Assembly: GCA_030159075.1 (NCBI GenBank)
Contig: BROG01000633.1
Coordinates: 248,001 to 312,000, forward strand
DNA length: 64,000 nucleotides
Reading direction: 5' to 3'
Source: Atrina japonica
Lineage: Eukaryota > Mollusca > Bivalvia > Pterioida > Pinnidae
Numbering within the stretch: position 1 is the stretch's first letter; each line of letters opens with the position of its first letter. Below are positions 58,899 through 64,000 of the stretch, piece after piece. A program made the translations under genes and the position numbers. Under the pieces are notes generated by a model that had not been told where the DNA came from, searched no databases, and saw nothing but the letters and a program-made list of their open reading frames with translations.

Positions 58899-60115
58899 TT
58901 GCAAAAGGGTGTAACTTTAGAAATGTATATCGGAAGGGCAAAGAGCCAAAAGATCTATTTCTTGGCGATAAAGACATATATGATGGAACAACAGAGGAAG
59001 AGGAGAAAGTGGAGAAACCACAGGAAGATGAAGTGGATGTAATTGGAGTAGAAGAAGACGTTGAGGAACAACAACAAAAATGATGTTCATGAAGAACAAG
59101 ATACAGAGGTTGAGAAGGAAGAAGAGGAAGAAGGTGAGGAACGACTAGAGTAACAAAGGAATGAAGCTAGGGAACAAGAGGAATATTTGCCAAGGCTGAC
59201 AGACATAAAAGAATTACGACTGTTTGTTGGATGGCTTCAGTCGATAGAAAGAAACAAGAATCCAAGAGAGGCCGCCCAACACGGTAGGCAGGTACATTCA
59301 GTGTGGTTACAAGTGAGAACTGGAAATTGATTCAGAGTAGACGATCTGCTGGACACAGAAAGAGTTAGGAAACGCTGGCTAGAAGAATTCCGAAGGGAAA
59401 AAAGACCTGGGACAATTAAGGCCTACCTAGACTCACTAGCTGATTTTATCCAACCGCTGGTAGTTAAACGCCTCATTAACAGAGGGTACAGACTCACTGA
59501 GAGCCGACATATATATTAGACGTGGTGCAAAGGACTCCGTAAGGAGGCAAGAGTGCGGAGTAATGTTACAGCTGCTGAAAGTTTAGAAGAACTAATTACG
59601 CCCCAAGATATTGCACAGTTTTTGACTTCCAAAGTCTCAAAAGAAGCGGAGGAAATCCTTACCAAATACCAAGGCACATCTATTTCTATCGAGGATTACA
59701 AGAAACTTAGGGACCATCGCATGATAATGATCGTCCTGATGAACAGACAAAGAAGTGGCGCGCTAAAGAATTTATCTCTTTCGGATGTCAAGAGAACCTG
59801 AAGTACAAAGGATGAATGCATTATCTTTGTAAAGGAACACAAGACAAGCCACATTCGACCTGTGGCATTGGCCCTCGACCCAACTTTATTAAAAATAATG
59901 GATATTTTTTTTATCTTGAGGCAGACGTCTGAGTAATGATAATGGGTTTGTGATTACCACAGCACCGCTTAATCCAGAGAGCATACCAGTAAAATTGAGC
60001 AGCTCTTTAATTCATAAAAGGCTTACAGCAATATGGAAGAAAAGATCCAGTGTACCTTTTTCAATCACCAAACTTCGCAAGGCAACAGTGACGCATGTCT
60101 GAGAATGATGTCTAT
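58899..60115 (+). pseudogene. tyrosine-recombinase-type transposon gene, decayed
   Basis: A splice-acceptor-like TTTTATTTTTCAG ends at 58898 and an acidic segment follows (KPQEDEVDVIGVEEDVEEQQ). Beyond stops, helical N-domain pieces (ELRLFVGWLQSIERNKNPRE; RPGTIKAYLDSLADFIQPLV) lead to an open stretch 59553-59801 with VLMNRQRSGALKNLSLSDVK; its Arg (codon at 59751) fits the first catalytic Arg of tyrosine recombinases. The next part has KEHKTSHIRPVALALDP. The final HxxR region is degenerate (FSITKLRKATVTHV near 60060-60100). Stops and shifts make it non-functional. Related repeats occur in molluscs; Crypton-like or DIRS-like origin is unresolved. Confidence 0.6.
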
Positions 60116-61835
60116 TTGATGGTAGAGAGTGTTAAGAAACTTTTAACTTTGGAAGTTTAGTCCGATCGAGTGATTCCTCGATTTTCAATGATTTTTTTAA
60201 TTTTTTTTTAAAAAATTGCCATTTTTTTTTCAGAAATGGTAATTGGGTTAAAGGTCTGATCTTATGCGACATGATACACAGTTACGTTTGCGTCATTTGA
60301 CACTTAAATCAAGGTTCCAGTGTAAAAAAAAAATGTTTATGATATGTGCCTCGAAATATGACCATTTTCAAAAGTCAATTTCCCTAGGACCTCTTAATTG
60401 GCATCCCCAAGCATAGAGGAAAATGGTGAATTGGCACCATAATTGGTACACAGAAAATTCGGTGTTGATTGATGAAACAGATTAGAGAACCCTAGTACTT
60501 AATAGATTTGACCCGAAGAACGAGTTGGGACACTTACTACCGCTCAATGTATCTTAACCCTTTAGGCCTGTGGAAGAGGTAGGTTATTTTAACTGGACAG
60601 AATCTATTGAGGTTTAGCCTACCACCTGGGTCATGTGCGATTATTTAATCCTCCTCTTTGACAAACTGCTTTTTCATACTTGTGCAAAAATTTTACGAAT
60701 TTCTCCAGAATACACCCTTAAAGGAGGTCAGAACTCCTTAAACCTACATCTAACTGACATTCAAACTTTTCCCATGGTTAGGATTAGAAAAGGATGGGTC
60801 ACTTCAGATTTTAATATCTCGGTAAATTGATTATTCTTACAAATTTACTAAAGACGACTTGAAAGACGAACGTTGGGGATATCTTTCCTGTAAAGGGCAT
60901 TAACTTTGGATTGCAATAAAGATCCCAAAATGGGGTTTTTCAAACCTAATTTTTTCACGACTTTTTGGGGGTGCCAAAATCGGTAGTAAATAACCTAGGT
61001 TTGGACATTAATAACTTTTGAATGGGAATGTTCTCGATCACGAGAAGACTACATGGGTACGAAACTTCAGTTCACTATCTGTTGACCCTGATCTATCAGT
61101 GGGAAGGGGGTCAAAATTTGGTTTCTGTCGACACTACTTTTTGCTGGCCAAAACGGTAAAATGGAACTTAAGAAAAACTTTCAAGGGACAATAACTTAAC
61201 CTTAAAGAGAGCTAGACCTTTGAAACTCAGCAAAAACTTAGCTTTCGATCTATATATGACACGACATCCTAGGACAATAAATAAAGAAACTAATTTCTTT
61301 GTACTGGAATAAAGTCCAGAAATGTTTTGTTATGCTGTTTTGGAGTACCCCATATTAGGGGTATAAAAAATCGGGTCTTAATTTTTCTAGGTGAGGGTTA
61401 GAAACCCTCTTTGGGCTATCAGGTAGAACCCTTCTAGTCGTACTATTTAAAATTTTAGGGGTTCACCTAGAAATGCTAACCCTAACAAATTGCGGTACCC
61501 AGACGCCATGGACGACGGGGCGCATAGATCTGGAAAACGGCTACGTGCGTTTTATGACTTACCACATACTCAGTCTATATATACCCCCCCCCCCCCACCC
61601 ACCCGATAAGATATGAAAGTAATGTTTAAGACGATTACAATAGTCAGCTCAAAAGTCCTGTATTTATCTTATTTATTCCCGGAATAAAAATGTAAACTAT
61701 CTTCAGCTGGTTGCGAAAAATCATTGAAATTCCATCAGGATAGAATTACACAAGTCGTTATAATGAAACACACCGGAAAGCATATATAACTGTCATCAAT
61801 TACTAACATAAAGCTGGTCAGTTAAACTACTTTAT
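60116..61835. other. intergenic, no gene seen
   Basis: No supported gene. A C run at 61584-61596 and TTTCTAGGTGAGGGTTAG / CACCTAGAAATGCTAACCCT around 61386-61484 are the only patterns. Confidence 0.4.
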
Positions 61836-61837
61836 TT

Positions 61838-62103
61838 ATTGTTTTATTGTTGTTTTAACGTCCCGCTCAAGAATATTTCACTCATATGGAGACGTCACCA
61901 AATGCCGATGAAGGGCTTCAAATTTTGGCCTATGTTCGGCACTCACGGCCATTGAGCAGTGAGGGTTCTTTAACGTGTCCACACCTACTGTGACACAGGA
62001 CCTCGAGTTTTACTGTCTGATCCGAAAGACAGGAAACCAACCTGCAGCCAGCGGGACTCGAACTCACGACCTCACGATCCAGAGTCGAGCGCGCTAACGA
62101 ATA
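61838..62103 (-). mobile_element. tRNA-derived SINE family 1, copy in minus orientation
   Basis: Shares AACGTCCCGCTCAAGAATAT, CATATGGAGACGTCACCAAA and TTCTTTAACGTG. The tRNA-like head with B box (minus strand GAGTTCGAGTCCC) is at 62045-62103. Confidence 0.85.
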
Positions 62104-62467
62104 CTTAATCTAATCAATCATTGTCAATAGTCGAGAATGTTTCTTGTTGTTGGCCTCCTCTTGTAGAGTTGCACAGTAATTCAATTTTCAAAACCCCTTA
62201 GAAATACCGAGCCAGAGGTCATTTTCTAGGCCTCCCAACTTCTCACTTTATGATTGAATTATTAACTTTACACGTAAGAAAATAAAATAGACTCTTCTCA
62301 GGGACGGATCCAGGAATTTTCAAAGAGGGGCGTAGTTTTTTTTGTTTGTTTTTTTTTTCGTTTGTTTGTTAATTTTTTTAAGGGAGGGAACTAGTTAAGA
62401 TTCCTGGATCCACACCTGTATGCTTATAAGAGGGTTCTATGAGAGACAGAAGACAAACAGGTTAGAG

Positions 62468-62741
62468 AGCCGTCGTGGGTACGTAGTAGAGTGCTCGATT
62501 CGCAACCGGAAGGTCGCAGATTCGAGCCTCGGCGTCTGGCTTTTCCTGTCCTTCGGGTGAGACAGTAATTTAAACCGAGGTCCCGTGCCAAAATAGGTGT
62601 CGGCGCGATGAAGAACCCTCACTGCCATAAGTGCCGATCATTGGCCAAAATATGAAGCCCTTCAAAGGCATTTGGTGACGTCTCTATATGAGTGAAAGAT
62701 TCTTGAGTGGGACGTTAAACAACAATACAACAACAACAGAC
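62468..62741 (+). mobile_element. tRNA-derived SINE family 1, diverged copy in plus orientation
   Basis: Head with GTAGAGTGCTCGATTCGCAA and B box AGATTCGAGCCTC; body CTTTTCCTGTCCTTCGGGTG; tail CTTGAGTGGGACGTTAAACA followed by CAA repeats. It lies tail-out to the copy at 61838-62103. Confidence 0.85.
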
Positions 62742-62759
62742 GAGTTATAATTTAGCCCT

Positions 62760-62774
62760 ACACACACACACACA

Positions 62775-62847
<73 letters not shown>

Positions 62848-62870
62848 ACTATACGCGCCACTGTACACTC
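62760..62870. repeat. (CA)n/(CT)n microsatellite
   Basis: About 40 CA repeats with a CT interruption. Confidence 0.95.
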
Positions 62871-63645
62871 AACCTACAAAAGTATTGCGGAGATGTAATT
62901 TTGTAAATCGCAAGTAGCTCGGGCTCGGGATACTCAATTGTTACATGGATTCATGATGGGAACCTGCTTGGGGGAGTGTCGGAGACAAAACAGACGAACA
63001 TGAAACAAGATGAAACGAGTGGAATCCGCCGTGTTATGATATTCATCGACGCAGAATGGGATCCCTTAATTTAGAGGGCAAAACAGTGCAACTCGCAAGA
63101 GTTGAAGGAATAACGGACGTTTTCAACTCGCCTAATTTCATTTTATCAAAATCAAGGTATCCCATTCAGTGGAAGTGCAAATTTTTTTATCATGTTTTCA
63201 ACAGTAATTTGAATAACAGCAGATAAAAATATCCCCATAATATAGCAATTGACAATCTCGATCATTAGGTGTTCAGGTACACTAATATAACTTAAATGTT
63301 TATGCAATCATTGATTCGATTCCTAACCATGCTTCTGTTAAATATTTTCCTTATTCTCATTCAATCGATCAATGTCAACAGTATTGTATGAAAAGGTATA
63401 TATACTGTCACATTGACCTTATCAATATCTTCCCACACTCCACCAACCATGGGTTTCTGACACAAGTTAATCATGGAAGATAGTGGTGTTATTGTTTGCA
63501 CTGATGGGTCAAAGCTTTTTATGTGAAGCCAAACATTCCTGCATACATTAAAGTTTTTGATATGTTATTTCAGAACATATCATATTCCTTGTTTAGATGC
63601 ACTTTAGATGCTCTGAATAATGTCTAAGTATTAGATTTGTCAAAT
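62871..63645. other. intergenic, no gene seen
   Basis: No conserved frame, RNA gene or repeat recognised. Confidence 0.4.
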
Positions 63646-63651
63646 TTGGGA

Positions 63652-63682
<31 letters not shown>

Positions 63683-63906
63683 GGTGTTTTATGCTATAGT
63701 ACTCAACAAATTTTCATTTATATGGTGGCAGCCAGTTTTTAATGGTGGAGGAGAGAAGCTGGGTTACAATGTAGCTGGGAAAAGACCTACATGTAAACTG
63801 GCAAAATAAGCTTAGGTTCCAGCAGGGCTTAAACCTGCAATGATTAGATGTGAGAGACTTTAAGATCTAAAGTGTGATGCTCTAAGCACTCAGCCATGAA
63901 TTGAGG
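63683..63906 (-). mobile_element. tRNA-derived SINE family 2
   Basis: Read on the minus strand, TGGCTGAGTGCTTAGAGCAT and CAGGTTTAAGCCCTGC give a tRNA-like A and B box. The plus-strand left part (CTCAACAAATTTTCATTTAT, GGTGGCAGCCAG) is the tail, also found truncated at 26510-26571. The T-rich run at 63650-63680 marks the A tail. Confidence 0.65.
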
Positions 63907-64000
63907 CCCTGAGTATTAGAAAGTGTAACTACTGTAATGTAGATATAATCCTATGCAGTCATGAAAAATATATTAATTTATACAATAAAACTGTGAGTTG

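Overview
The window looks like AT-rich nuclear DNA of a marine invertebrate, most likely a bivalve mollusc. The reasons are spliced genes with GT-AG introns, several copies of a tRNA-headed SINE, decayed LINE fragments, long minisatellite arrays and one long ZNFX1-type gene. The species cannot be named from the sequence alone.

Region 1 (1-4613): the last exon of a small membrane protein (224-432), then mostly unassigned DNA, a CCGTG-rich repeat and a LINE reverse-transcriptase scrap.

Region 2 (4614-21365): the most interesting part, a complete Polinton/Maverick-type virus-like transposon (4620-21359). It is bounded by a perfect 6-bp target duplication (AGTGTG) and inverted repeats starting AG. 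It carries a proline-rich coiled-coil protein on the minus strand and, on the plus strand, an A32/FtsK-like packaging ATPase, a lysine-rich core-like protein, two conserved small proteins, a chromodomain integrase, a two-TM protein, a pVI/pX-like basic protein, an F54H12.2-like capsid protein, an adenain-like cysteine protease and two unknown genes. No family B DNA polymerase is visible. Most genes carry frameshifts or stops, so the copy is dead. A Ty3/gypsy retrotransposon (13428-18177, identical 223-bp LTRs, 5-bp duplication ATGGC) sits inside the protease gene. Each end of the Polinton can fold into a hairpin with two nested palindromes, and the repeats are dense in ETS, CRE, YY1, CCAAT and E-box motifs.

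Region 3 (21366-38160): intergenic DNA with foldback structures, LINE and SINE fragments, and a 4-kb composite (29745-33760) in which ~400-480-bp inverted repeats enclose about 40 copies of a ~68-bp satellite.

Region 4 (38164-48324): a five-exon ZNFX1-like gene (SF1 helicase plus NFX1 zinc fingers), about 2268 aa and fully open. A decayed LINE lies on the opposite strand of intron 1. Two RZ-type zinc fingers at the C-terminus are each cut by an intron at the same place.

Region 5 (48325-64000): intergenic DNA with a 57-bp satellite (about 39 copies, with higher-order structure), a 37-bp minisatellite (about 21 copies), a decayed tyrosine-recombinase gene, several SINEs and microsatellites.
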